From the NCBI RefSeq assembly GCF_001423085.1, contig NZ_LMNU01000012.1:318698-382697 (forward strand): 64,000 bases of DNA. Direction: 5' to 3'. The stretch comes from Methylobacterium sp. Leaf125. GTDB taxonomy: Bacteria > Pseudomonadota > Alphaproteobacteria > Rhizobiales > Beijerinckiaceae. Every line of letters begins with the position of its first letter. Position 1 is the stretch's first letter. Both the position numbers and the translations under genes were made by a program. Of this stretch, positions 19,295 to 28,049 are shown piece after piece. The notes under the pieces are model-generated. The model did not search any database. It saw nothing but the letters and a program-made list of their open reading frames with translations, and was not told where the DNA came from.

Positions 19295-19930
19295 ATGAAG
19301 GACTGGGATGTTGGGCGTGAGGCGCTGGTCGCGCCGGCGGTGGCGCGCAATCGCGCGGCGATCCTCGGCGTCCTGAGGGACGTCCTGCCCGAGACCGGCA
19401 CGATCCTGGAGATCGCCAGCGGATCGGGCGAGCACGTGGTGCATTTCGCGGCCGCCCTTCCGGCGCTGACCTGGCAGCCGAGCGACCCGGAGCCGGCCTA
19501 TCGCCGCAGCATCGCGGCGCATGCGGAGGCCGCGGGTCTCACCAACCTTCGGGCGCCCCTGGCGCTCGACGCCGCCGACGCCGCCTGGCCGATCGCGCGG
19601 GCCGACGCCATCCTCTGCATCAACATGGTCCACATCGCGCCGTGGTCGGCCACGGAAGGGCTGATGGACGGCGCCGCCCGCACGCTCGCGCCGGGCGGCA
19701 TCCTGTTCCTCTACGGCGCCTTTCGCGAGGGCGGCCGCCACACCTCCGAGAGCAACGCGGCCTTCGACGCGGACCTGCGTGCCCGGGACCCGCGCTGGGG
19801 CGTGCGCGATCTCGAGACGGTGGCGGAGGCGGCCGCGCGGCGCGGCCTGCGGCACGAGACCCGCATCGGCCTGCCGGCGAACAACCTCGGCTTGGTCTTC
19901 CGCCGCCCGGCATCGGCGGCCCCGGCCTGA
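19295..19930 (+). CDS. DUF938 family SAM-dependent methyltransferase-like protein
   Basis: A 211-aa class I methyltransferase fold of the DUF938 family. The SAM-binding loop is [15 protein letters not shown], followed by the acidic site PSDPEP. A later [10 protein letters not shown] corresponds to motif IV. The biological substrate of this family is not known to me. It is divergent from adhI (about 215 bp between) and its stop overlaps the ATG of the downstream carrier gene by 1 nt, so the two are cotranscribed. Confidence 0.85.
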   Translation: MKDWDVGREALVAPAVARNRAAILGVLRDVLPETGTILEIASGSGEHVVHFAAALPALTWQPSDPEPAYRRSIAAHAEAAGLTNLRAPLALDAADAAWPIARADAILCINMVHIAPWSATEGLMDGAARTLAPGGILFLYGAFREGGRHTSESNAAFDADLRARDPRWGVRDLETVAEAAARRGLRHETRIGLPANNLGLVFRRPASAAPA

Positions 19931-20949
19931 TGGCCGCCGATGCCCAGGACCATCGCGCGGGCAACCGAGTCGCAACCCTGCGCGACAGCCTCGAAGCCCG
20001 TCAGATCGCGCTCTACCTCGCGGCCGTCGCCGCCGCGACCGCGACGGCTCTGACGGTGCCGGGAACCGCGGCCCTGGAACGGGGGATCAATCCGGCCCTG
20101 GCGCTGATGCTGTTCGTGACGTTCCTGCAGGTGCCCCTGCGGGAGCTGGGCCACGCCTTCACCCGCGCCCGCTTCCTGGCGGCGCTGATGGCCGTGAATT
20201 TCCTCGCGATCCCGCTGCTGGTCGCCGGGCTCACGCTCCTGCTTCCCGCCGACCCGATGCTGCGCCTGGGCGTGCTGCTGGTGCTGCTGACGCCGTGCAT
20301 CGACTACGTGGTGACCTTCGCCCATCTCGGACGGGCGGATGCCAGGATCCTGCTGGCCGCGACCCCGGCGCTTCTCCTCGCCCAGATGGCGCTGTTGCCG
20401 CTCTACCTGCGTCTTCTTCTCGGCGCGGATGCGGGGCGGTTCGTGCAGGTCGGCCCCTTCCTTCACGCCTTCGGCTGGCTGATCGCCCTGCCTTTGGCCG
20501 CCGCCGGGGCCGTGCAGGTCTGGAGCGGGCAGAGCCACCGCGGAGAACGGGCCGCGGCCGGGCTCGGGCTGCTGCCGGTCCCGGCGACCGCCCTGGTCCT
20601 CTTCGTGGTGATCGCCGCGGTCCTGCCGCAGCTCGGACCGAGCTGGGCGGCGGCCGCACAGGCGGTCCCCTTCTACCTGGCCTTCGCCGCGATCGCTCCA
20701 CTGATCGGCTGGGGCGCCGGGCGGGTGTTCCGGCTCGACGCGCCCACCGGGCGGACCCTGGCCTTCAGCGCCGCGACGCGAAACTCGCTCGTGGTCCTGC
20801 CCCTCGCCTTCGCGGTTCCGGGCGGAGTGCCCCTGCTGCCGGCCGTCATCGTCACGCAGACGCTGGTCGAACTGATGAGCGAGCTAGTTTACGTGCGGTT
20901 GATCCCGCGGCTCGGGCGCCCGTCCCACCACGCTGCGTCCTTGCCCTGA
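19930..20949 (+). CDS. ACR3/bile-acid:sodium symporter-like carrier
   Basis: A 339-aa protein with about ten membrane helices in the BASS/ACR3 superfamily, often labelled arsenic resistance protein. Key family-like segments are [19 protein letters not shown], the helix-break [11 protein letters not shown] with its Cys, and [15 protein letters not shown]. No ars regulator or arsenate reductase is nearby, so arsenite export is doubtful and another anion is possible. It is translationally coupled to the DUF938 gene by an overlapping TGATG. Confidence 0.78.
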   Translation: MAADAQDHRAGNRVATLRDSLEARQIALYLAAVAAATATALTVPGTAALERGINPALALMLFVTFLQVPLRELGHAFTRARFLAALMAVNFLAIPLLVAGLTLLLPADPMLRLGVLLVLLTPCIDYVVTFAHLGRADARILLAATPALLLAQMALLPLYLRLLLGADAGRFVQVGPFLHAFGWLIALPLAAAGAVQVWSGQSHRGERAAAGLGLLPVPATALVLFVVIAAVLPQLGPSWAAAAQAVPFYLAFAAIAPLIGWGAGRVFRLDAPTGRTLAFSAATRNSLVVLPLAFAVPGGVPLLPAVIVTQTLVELMSELVYVRLIPRLGRPSHHAASLP

Positions 20950-21231
20950 CCGCCGTTCACCCGGCCATCCGGACCGGCGACCCACCAGTCGCCGACGTCG
21001 GCGCGCGGGATGCCGAGGGTGAGACCGCCGGCAGGACCGGTCGGACCAGACGATGCGAGCGCCAGGCGCGCCGGATTCAAGTGAGACCTGCGATCAGGCG
21101 CCGGAAAACACGGTGGAGCGCCTGACAGGGCAAGCAAAACGTTCGACGCTTGCCTCCAGCGCCGTCGCACGACGTTTCTCGCCATGCTTTAATCCCGAAA
21201 AATCGCTGCACCGCGGCGTATCGGGGGAGCA

Positions 21232-22905
21232 ATGCCTGGAATGGATCTTCGCGTTTCTGACGCGTCCCTGTCGGACGCACACACGCCCGGGTGGCTGTCC
21301 CGCGAAGCGATCGTCGCGAAGCCCGGCTTCAACCGGTGGCTGGTGCCGCCGGCAGCCCTCGCCATCCATCTCTGCATCGGAATGTCCTACGGTCTGTCCG
21401 TGTTCTGGCTGCCCTTGTCCAGGGCGCTGAGCGTCGGCCAGCCCGCGCCGGCGGCCTGCCCGGACATGAGCCTCGCCACGGCCCTGTTCACCACCACCTG
21501 CGACTGGCGCGTCAGCGACCTCGTCATCGTCTTCTCCATCGGCATCGTCATGCTCGGCCTCTCGGCGGCCGTGTTCGGCGGCTGGCTGGAGCGGGCCGGC
21601 CCGCGCAAGGCCGGCCTCGTGGCGGCGCTCTGCTGGGGCGGCGGGTTCCTGATCGGCGCACTCGGCGTCTACGGGCACCAGCTCTGGCTGATCTGGCTCG
21701 GCATGGGGCTGATCGGCGGCATCGGCCTCGGGCTCGGCTACATCTCCCCGGTCTCGACCCTGGTGAAGTGGTTCCCCGACCGCCGCGGCATGGCCACCGG
21801 CATGGCCATCATGGGCTTCGGCGGCGGCGCCATGATCGGCTCGCCGCTCGCCACCCTGTTGATCAACACCTTCAAGACCCCCGATTCCGCCGGCGTCTGG
21901 CAGACCCTCGCGGTAATGGGCGGGCTCTACAGCGTGGCGATGCTCTGCGGCGCCTTCGGCTACCGCGTGCCCCCGGCCGGCTGGCAGCCGGACGGCTGGA
22001 CCGCGCCGGCGGCCAAGAGCGCGATGATCACCTCGGGCCATGTCCACCTCGACCAGGCCCACAAGACCCCGCAGTTCTGGCTGCTCTGGGCGGTTCTCTG
22101 CCTCAACGTCTCGGCCGGAATCGGCGTGCTCGCCCTCGCATCGCCGATGCTGCAGGAGATCTTCGGCGGCGCCCTGATCGGTCAGCCGGGTGTCGGCTTC
22201 GGACAGCTCGATGCCGGCCAGAAGACCCAGATCGCGGCGGTGGCGGCCGGGTTCGTCGGCCTCCTGTCGCTGTTCAACATCCTCGGACGCTTCTTCTGGG
22301 CCTCCATGTCCGACAAGATCGGCCGTAAGGTGACCTACGCCACCTTCTTCGCCCTCGGGTGCCTGCTCTATGCCGGCGCGCCCTGGGCGGCGTCGATCGG
22401 CTCGAAGGCGCTGTTCGTGACCTTCTTCTGCGTGATCCTGTCGATGTACGGCGGCGGCTTCGCCACGATCCCGGCCTACCTCGCCGACATCTTCGGCACG
22501 CAGTTCGTCGGCGCCATCCATGGGCGGATCCTGACCGCCTGGTCGACCGCCGGCGTCGTCGGCCCCTTCGTGGTGACGGCGATCCGGCAGGCGCAGGTCG
22601 ATGCCGGCATCCAGGGTGCGGCGCTCTACACCCGCACGATGTATATCCTGGCGGCCTTCCTCGCGGCCGGCTTCGTCGCCAACCTCCTGGTCCGGCCGCT
22701 CGCGGCGCGATGGTTCATGAGCGACGCCGAACTCGCCGCCAGCGCGAAGGGCGGAAACGCCACGGCGCTGGGCCGCACCGGCGATGCCGGCATCGGCCGG
22801 GGTGGCGTCACGCCCCTCGCGATCCTCGCCTGGGTCGCCGTCGGCCTTCCGATCGCCTGGGGGATCTGGAGCACCGTCTCGAAGGCGATGATCCTGTTCG
22901 GCTGA
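21232..22905 (+). CDS. MFS transporter, OFA (oxalate/formate antiporter) family
   Basis: A 557-aa MFS carrier of the oxalate:formate antiporter family, with an insertion between helices 1 and 2. Typical elements are the first helix AALAIHLCIGMSYGLSVFWLPL, the glycine-rich GGIGLGLGYISPVSTLVKWFPDRRGMATG and the C-terminal GGGFATIPAYLADIFG. The start at 21232 has a good GGGGG 8 nt upstream. It stands alone with a strong hairpin after its stop. Oxalate or another small carboxylate is likely, but the exact substrate is not readable. Confidence 0.86.
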   Translation: MPGMDLRVSDASLSDAHTPGWLSREAIVAKPGFNRWLVPPAALAIHLCIGMSYGLSVFWLPLSRALSVGQPAPAACPDMSLATALFTTTCDWRVSDLVIVFSIGIVMLGLSAAVFGGWLERAGPRKAGLVAALCWGGGFLIGALGVYGHQLWLIWLGMGLIGGIGLGLGYISPVSTLVKWFPDRRGMATGMAIMGFGGGAMIGSPLATLLINTFKTPDSAGVWQTLAVMGGLYSVAMLCGAFGYRVPPAGWQPDGWTAPAAKSAMITSGHVHLDQAHKTPQFWLLWAVLCLNVSAGIGVLALASPMLQEIFGGALIGQPGVGFGQLDAGQKTQIAAVAAGFVGLLSLFNILGRFFWASMSDKIGRKVTYATFFALGCLLYAGAPWAASIGSKALFVTFFCVILSMYGGGFATIPAYLADIFGTQFVGAIHGRILTAWSTAGVVGPFVVTAIRQAQVDAGIQGAALYTRTMYILAAFLAAGFVANLLVRPLAARWFMSDAELAASAKGGNATALGRTGDAGIGRGGVTPLAILAWVAVGLPIAWGIWSTVSKAMILFG

Positions 22906-22940
22906 GGGCCGCCGCGGCCCTCCCGGACGAAACGCCGACG

Positions 22941-22967
22941 AGCCCGGCCGGGTCGACCGGTCGGGCT
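22941..22967. terminator. Bidirectional terminator hairpin
   Basis: AGCCCGGCCGG and CCGGTCGGGCT form an 11-bp stem with one G-T pair and a 5-nt loop, between the convergent OFA carrier and EAL-protein genes. A TTT follows on the plus strand. Confidence 0.6.
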
Positions 22968-22968
22968 T

Positions 22969-24258
22969 TCAGGCGATCAGGCGAAGCCCGGGACGCTCCG
23001 GCTCCGGCGCCGGCCAGGTCCGGATCGCCTGTACCGCGCCGGCCAGGGGCGCGGGGCGCCCGAAATGATATCCCTGCCCGAAGGCGCAGCCCATGCCGGC
23101 AAGAAGATCGGCCTCGGCGGCCTGCTCGATGCCCTCGGCCACCACGGACACGGCCAGATCGTCGGCCAGCCGGAGGATCGTCTGGACGATGCCCCGGCTG
23201 GTCTGATCGGCCAGCAGGGTGCGCACGAAGGCACGGTCGATCTTCAGGGTCGTCACCGGCAGGGTGCTGAGATAGCTCAGCGAGGAATACCCCGTTCCGA
23301 AGTCGTCGATCGCGATCCCGAGGCCGGCGTTGCGGCACTGCATGAGGGTGGCGGCGGCGCGCTCGGGATTGTCCATCAGCATGCTCTCCGTGACCTCGAT
23401 CTTGAGGCTGGAGGGCGCGATCTGGGTCCGGGCCAGGAAGTCGGCGATCATCTCGGGGAACGAGGCGCCGGCGAGGTCGCGGCCCGAGACGTTGACGGTC
23501 ATGAAGAGGGGACCATCCAGCGCGTCGGGATTGGCCTGGGCGGCGAGGATGAGTTCGGGGAAGACCCGCCCGACTTCCGCGAAGGCATGCGCGGTCAGGT
23601 CGATGATGAGACCGGACGCCTCGGCGGCGGGGATGAATTCGATGGGCGGCACCAGGCCCCGGGTCGGGTGGCGCCAGCGCATCAGGGCCTCGAACCCGGC
23701 CAGCCGCCGCGACGACAGCCGCACGATGGGCTGGAAGAACAGTTCGAACTCGCCGTTGCGCAGGCCGGCGCGGATCTCGCGCTCCAGCGACAGGGCGCCG
23801 AGGGCGGCCGCGAAGGTCTCGGACGGGGGTGTATCGGTGCCGAGGACCGGCGGCGGCGCGGTGCCCTTCATCTGCTCGAGGATGGCCACCGTCTGCCGGT
23901 ACCGCGCCAGCACCACGCCGAGGCACATCCGCAGGATCGGATCGGTCTGAGCGATGCGGTGGGAGAGTTGCTCCTCCGTGATGACGACGAGTTCGCTGTC
24001 CTCCAGGGCCCGCACCGCGGCGGAGCGCGGCTGGTGATCGAGGATCGCCATCTCCCCGACGATCTCGCCGGGCCCGCGATGCGCCAGGATGAGGTCCCCC
24101 TCCGGACGCTCGAGCACGATCTCCAGCCGGCCGCTGACGATGAGGTAGGCGGCATCGCCCACGTCGCCGGCCGAGAACAGGCGCGCACCCGCCGGCAGGT
24201 GATGATGGTCCAGGGTCGTCGCTTGGGAACTCGGCACGGAACGTTCCAGGCTGGGCAC
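22969..24258 (-). CDS. Cyclic-nucleotide-binding EAL protein (predicted c-di-GMP phosphodiesterase)
   Basis: A 429-aa soluble protein. Residues about 20-130 form a CAP/cNMP-binding domain with an intact phosphate-binding cassette (GEMAILDHQPRSAAV, with the Glu and Arg that hold the cyclic phosphate). Residues about 170-410 form an EAL domain: signature FEALMRWRHP, metal and catalytic elements in VTESMLMDN, DDFGTGYSSLSYL and the final GMGCAFGQGYHFG. It should hydrolyse c-di-GMP under control of cAMP or cGMP. It is divergent (about 150 bp) from a CHASE2 adenylate cyclase, its likely ligand source. Confidence 0.9.
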   Translation of the reverse strand: MPSLERSVPSSQATTLDHHHLPAGARLFSAGDVGDAAYLIVSGRLEIVLERPEGDLILAHRGPGEIVGEMAILDHQPRSAAVRALEDSELVVITEEQLSHRIAQTDPILRMCLGVVLARYRQTVAILEQMKGTAPPPVLGTDTPPSETFAAALGALSLEREIRAGLRNGEFELFFQPIVRLSSRRLAGFEALMRWRHPTRGLVPPIEFIPAAEASGLIIDLTAHAFAEVGRVFPELILAAQANPDALDGPLFMTVNVSGRDLAGASFPEMIADFLARTQIAPSSLKIEVTESMLMDNPERAAATLMQCRNAGLGIAIDDFGTGYSSLSYLSTLPVTTLKIDRAFVRTLLADQTSRGIVQTILRLADDLAVSVVAEGIEQAAEADLLAGMGCAFGQGYHFGRPAPLAGAVQAIRTWPAPEPERPGLRLIA

Positions 24259-24411
24259 AGTGACGGCCCGGGCCGAAGCGTGGCGGGGCCCGGTTAAGGG
24301 CTGGCGAACGACAACCGCTTTCTTTCGCGGGCCGAGTCCTATCCTTAACGAGATCTCAGCACGCCGGCGCGAGACTGTTCGCGAAGACGCCCCGCGCGGA
24401 GCCCAGTCCCG

Positions 24412-26538
24412 ATGTTCCTGTTACGACGCCTGGTCCCGGTGGGCGTGGGCCTTGGCCTGGTGCTCAGCCTGCTGGCCGTGCGAACCGCCGTTCCGGAGCC
24501 GTTCGAGCGCCTGCGGCAGGCGGCCTTCGACAGCTTCCAGCGGATCAACCCCCGCCAGACCGAGGGCGCCGCGGTCCGGGTCGTCGATATCGACGAGGAG
24601 AGCCTGAAGCGGCACGGCCAGTGGCCGTGGCCCCGTCACGTGGTGGCGGACCTCGTCGCGGCCTTGCAGGACCTCGACGCCGGCGTCGTCGCCCTCGACA
24701 TGGTCTTCGCCGAGCCCGACCGCACCTCGCCCGCGCTCCTCGTTCCGGACTGGACGCGACGCTTCGGCTTCCGCGCGGTGGAATCCGCGACGCCCCTGCC
24801 GGACCACGATGCCGCCCTGGCGGCGGTGTTCGCGCGGGGCCGCGTCGTCGCGGGCTTCGCGCTGACGCGGAACGCGCAAGGCGCCCCCGTGACGCGCAGT
24901 GCCGGCTTCGCGACGATCGACGGCGATCCCGCCCGGACGGTCCCGAGCTTCGCGGGCACGGTCCTGAACCTGCCCGTGCTCGACGCGGCCGCCGCCGGTC
25001 ACGGCAACTTCGCCATCGCGGCCGGCAGCGACGAGATCATCCGGCGCCTGCCGCTCCTCGCAACGATCGGGGACCGCCTGGTGCCCTCGCTCGCCCTCGA
25101 CGCCCTGCGGGTGCTGCAGGACGAGGAGAGCTACACGGTACGGGCGGAGCGCGACGGCGGGACGCTGACCGGCTACACGATCCGCGTCGGAGCGGTCGAC
25201 CTCTCGGTCGATCGCTCCGGCGCTCTGGCCCTGCACTACCCGACGGCCCGCTCGACGCCGACGATCCCGGCCTGGCGGCTGCTGGATCCCGAACAGCGTC
25301 CCGGCCTGCGCGCGGAGATCCAGGGCCGTGCGATCTTCCTCGGGACCAGCGCGGTCGGGTTGTCGGATCTGCGTCCGACGCCGATGACCCCGTTCGAGCC
25401 CGGCGTGAACCTGCACGCCATGGCCCTCGATCAGGCGGTCAACGGACAGGCGCTCAGTCGTCCGGCCTGGGCCCTCGGTGCGGAGATCGTGGCGGCACTG
25501 CTGCTCGGCGTCGCCGCCGCCCTGGCCTGCGGCTTCGTGCGGCTGCGCAGCGCCGGGCTCGCCATGGCCTTCCTGGCGCCCGTGCCGACCTTCGCCACCC
25601 TGGCGCTGTTCGCCCGGGGCGGCCTGCTCCTCGACCCGACCCTGCCGACCTTCGGCCTCTTCGTCGCCCATGCGGGCGGGAGCCTCGCCCGCTACGCCGG
25701 CTCGGAGCGCTCGGCCCAGCGCCTGCGCGCCGCGTTCACGCACTACCTGTCGCCGGATCTGGTGGCGGTGCTGGCCAGCGATCCCGGCCGGCTGAAGCTC
25801 GGCGGCGAGAGCCGCGAGATGACGTTCCTCTTCACCGACCTCGAGGGCTTCACCGCAATGACCGAGGCCTCGGGTGCCGAGGCCCTGGTCATCCTGCTGA
25901 ACGCCTATCTGGACGGCATGTGCTCCATCGCGATGGCCCATGGCGGCACCGTCGACAAGATCGTCGGCGACGCCGTGCACGTCATGTTCAACGCGCCCCT
26001 CGACCAGCCCGACCACGCCGAGCGGGCGGTGGCCTGCGCCCTCGCCCTCGACGGCTTCGCGGAAGCCTTTCGGCAGCGGCAGCGGGCCAAGGGCGTGCCG
26101 TTCGGCGCCACCCGCATCGGCATCAACACCGGACGCGCCGTGGTCGGCAATTTCGGCGGGACGCGCCGCTTCGACTACACGGCGCACGGCGACGCGATCA
26201 ACACGGCGGCGCGACTCGAATCCGCCAACAAGGCCCTCGGCACCCGCATCTGCATCGCCCGCACCACCTGCGACCAGGTGTCCGGCGTCAGCTTCCGGCC
26301 GATCGGCACGCTGATGCTGAAGGGCAAATCCGTGGGCGTCGAGGTGTTCGAGCCGACGGGACAGGCCAGCGACGCGCTGGACGCCTATCGCGAGGCCTTC
26401 GGACGGCTGGTCTCGGGGGAGGCCGGCGCGGCCGAGGCGCTGCTGCGCCTGCACGCGGCGAACCCGGACGACCCGATCCTGGCACTCCATGCCCGCCGCA
26501 TCCGGGCGGGCGAGCGTTCCGTCAGCATGGCGGCCTGA
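24412..26538 (+). CDS. CHASE2-domain class III adenylate/guanylate cyclase
   Basis: A 708-aa membrane sensor cyclase. An N-terminal helix (residues 7-24) leads to a periplasmic CHASE2 domain (about 30-335, with VRVVDIDEESL and GVVALDMVFAEPDR). A bundle of about three helices follows (345-425), then a cytoplasmic class III cyclase domain (about 465-640). Metal-binding Asp residues are in TFLFTDLEGFTAMTE and KIVGDAVHVMF. The Lys of DKIVGDA favours ATP over GTP as substrate. The element DAINTAARLES closes the active site. It is divergent from a cNMP-binding EAL protein, with DUF3307 and FecR-domain genes downstream. Confidence 0.92.
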   Translation: MFLLRRLVPVGVGLGLVLSLLAVRTAVPEPFERLRQAAFDSFQRINPRQTEGAAVRVVDIDEESLKRHGQWPWPRHVVADLVAALQDLDAGVVALDMVFAEPDRTSPALLVPDWTRRFGFRAVESATPLPDHDAALAAVFARGRVVAGFALTRNAQGAPVTRSAGFATIDGDPARTVPSFAGTVLNLPVLDAAAAGHGNFAIAAGSDEIIRRLPLLATIGDRLVPSLALDALRVLQDEESYTVRAERDGGTLTGYTIRVGAVDLSVDRSGALALHYPTARSTPTIPAWRLLDPEQRPGLRAEIQGRAIFLGTSAVGLSDLRPTPMTPFEPGVNLHAMALDQAVNGQALSRPAWALGAEIVAALLLGVAAALACGFVRLRSAGLAMAFLAPVPTFATLALFARGGLLLDPTLPTFGLFVAHAGGSLARYAGSERSAQRLRAAFTHYLSPDLVAVLASDPGRLKLGGESREMTFLFTDLEGFTAMTEASGAEALVILLNAYLDGMCSIAMAHGGTVDKIVGDAVHVMFNAPLDQPDHAERAVACALALDGFAEAFRQRQRAKGVPFGATRIGINTGRAVVGNFGGTRRFDYTAHGDAINTAARLESANKALGTRICIARTTCDQVSGVSFRPIGTLMLKGKSVGVEVFEPTGQASDALDAYREAFGRLVSGEAGAAEALLRLHAANPDDPILALHARRIRAGERSVSMAA

Positions 26539-26559
26539 GGTGGCGTCGCCGGGACGATC

Positions 26560-26955
26560 TCAGGCGAGGACGAGGAGCACCACCAGGGCGATGTTCGTGA
26601 GCTGGTGCAGGAACTGGTCGAAGCCCATCAGCCACCAGAAACGCGGGTCGGTCATGGGCCAGCGGGTGCGGTGGGCGACCAGGGTCTTGGCCCGGTCGAC
26701 GAGCCCGTGGACCACGAAGTCGACGAGCGCGAGCCACCACAGGCCGGGCTTGTAGAGCAGGGCGATCGCCAGGGTGCCGAGGGAATGCGTCCCGGCATGG
26801 ACGGCGAGCGGCGCCGCCCAGCCCGCGACCCGCTCCTTGCCGCGGGCCATCCAGTCGGTCTGGACCACGAAGTCGATGACGTAGTGCTTGGCCGCCATCG
26901 CAACCATGAGAGCCGCCAGGGTCGACAGGGGGACGGGCGTGTCGAGGGCCTGCAC
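26560..26955 (-). CDS. DUF3307 family membrane protein
   Basis: A 131-aa protein with about four hydrophobic helices of the DUF3307 family. Characteristic conserved residues are seen in HYVIDFVVQTDWMARGK, AVHAGTHSLGTLA and DQFLHQLTNIALVV; the several buried His and Asp residues hint at metal or proton chemistry. The function of the family is unknown. It converges with the cyclase gene, with about 20 bp between, and lies downstream of the FecR-domain gene on the same strand. Confidence 0.82.
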   Translation of the reverse strand: MQALDTPVPLSTLAALMVAMAAKHYVIDFVVQTDWMARGKERVAGWAAPLAVHAGTHSLGTLAIALLYKPGLWWLALVDFVVHGLVDRAKTLVAHRTRWPMTDPRFWWLMGFDQFLHQLTNIALVVLLVLA

Positions 26956-27095
26956 CAGGGCGGTCTCCAGAAGGTCGGGCGGCGCGGGACCGCGGTCCCA
27001 CCCGGGCGTTGCGGGGTCACCCGGGTGCGGTGGCGGCGGACGCTATCGGAACAGCGCGCGGAAGCCCACCGGTCCGACCTCCGCTCGCGAGTCTG

Positions 27096-27755
27096 TCAGC
27101 GGCCGAGCGTGGGGACGAAGCGCGCCTGGTCGCTGATCGTGACCGTCGCCACGGCCCGCTTGGTGCGGTCCTCCGGCCAGGGTGCCGCCGCCTCGGGGGC
27201 CCGGCCCTTGTAGACCATCGTGCCCTGGCCCTTGCGCATGAGGACGCTGCCGCGCTTCGTCCGCAGCATCACCTCGCCGTCGAGCACGAGCACGCCGAAG
27301 CCCCCGTCGATGGCGCCGCCCCAGACCGTCGTCCCGCGCACCCCGAGGGTGCCCACCGCGGTCTTGATCGCGACGTTGCCGCCGGTCGGACCCTCGATCT
27401 TGCCGCCGACGAAGAGGAAGGCGCCGCGCGCCACCGAGAGGGCGAGCTTCCCGCCCTGGGCGCCGGGTTTGTAGACGAACTCGTCCACGGTGATCTTGCC
27501 GCTCTCGCCGAGGGTCAGGACGGTGTCGTCGGCAAGCTTGGCCTCCAGGCGCGACTCGACGCCGGTGCGGATCATGTCCTTGAAGAACACCGGCCCCTGC
27601 GGAGCCATGTCGCGGGCCTGGCCGGACTGGGAGGCGACGGCCTGGCGGTCGACCTTGACGACCACGCCGACCTGCTGGGGCGCGGCGACGGCCGGCGCGA
27701 CGCCGACGAGGAAGAGGGTAGCGAAGGCGCCGACGGTTTTCAGGGTCACGGTCAT
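27096..27755 (-). CDS. Periplasmic FecR-domain protein
   Basis: A 219-aa protein with a Sec signal peptide (TLKTVGAFATLFLVGV...VAAP, residues 4-24) followed by one FecR domain (about 50-150: FKDMIRTGVESRLEAKLADD, LTLGESGKITVDEF, TAVGTLGVRGTTVW). It lacks the N-terminal DUF4880/anti-sigma part and the membrane helix of true FecR, so it is not an iron-dicitrate regulator. Such stand-alone FecR proteins often neighbour CHASE2 cyclases (family knowledge), as here. ATG 27755 starts the signal peptide; the frame extends upstream to 27842. Confidence 0.82.
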   Translation of the reverse strand: MTVTLKTVGAFATLFLVGVAPAVAAPQQVGVVVKVDRQAVASQSGQARDMAPQGPVFFKDMIRTGVESRLEAKLADDTVLTLGESGKITVDEFVYKPGAQGGKLALSVARGAFLFVGGKIEGPTGGNVAIKTAVGTLGVRGTTVWGGAIDGGFGVLVLDGEVMLRTKRGSVLMRKGQGTMVYKGRAPEAAAPWPEDRTKRAVATVTISDQARFVPTLGR

Positions 27756-28049
27756 CGTCCACGTGGCAGGGCGGGAGAGCAGGCACGTGGACGGGGACGC
27801 GAACGTCCGCTCAGGTTGAACGACGGCAAGGCACCGGTACACGTGCCCGGGTTCTACGCCTGCGGTCTTAAGGCATCGCTAAATAGCCTGGATCGCCGGG
27901 CCGGGCCGGCGCCTCTTCTTGCCGGAACTCGCCTAAACCGTCGACGACCCACGAGACACGGCCCGGTTGCTGCGTTTCTAGGCGACGTTGTGCACAGGAA
28001 TCGGTTTGTCGCCCACCCCCGCCCATCACGGCGCCGAGGCCGGACCGGT

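Noticed and set aside
19930..20949. Firm call as arsenite exporter
   Set aside because: No arsR, arsC or arsM is adjacent, and only superfamily-level features are visible, so the call was kept at superfamily level.
27096..27755. FecR as part of an iron-dicitrate sigma/anti-sigma system
   Set aside because: There is no ECF sigma or TonB-receptor gene nearby, and the protein lacks the anti-sigma N-terminus and membrane helix.
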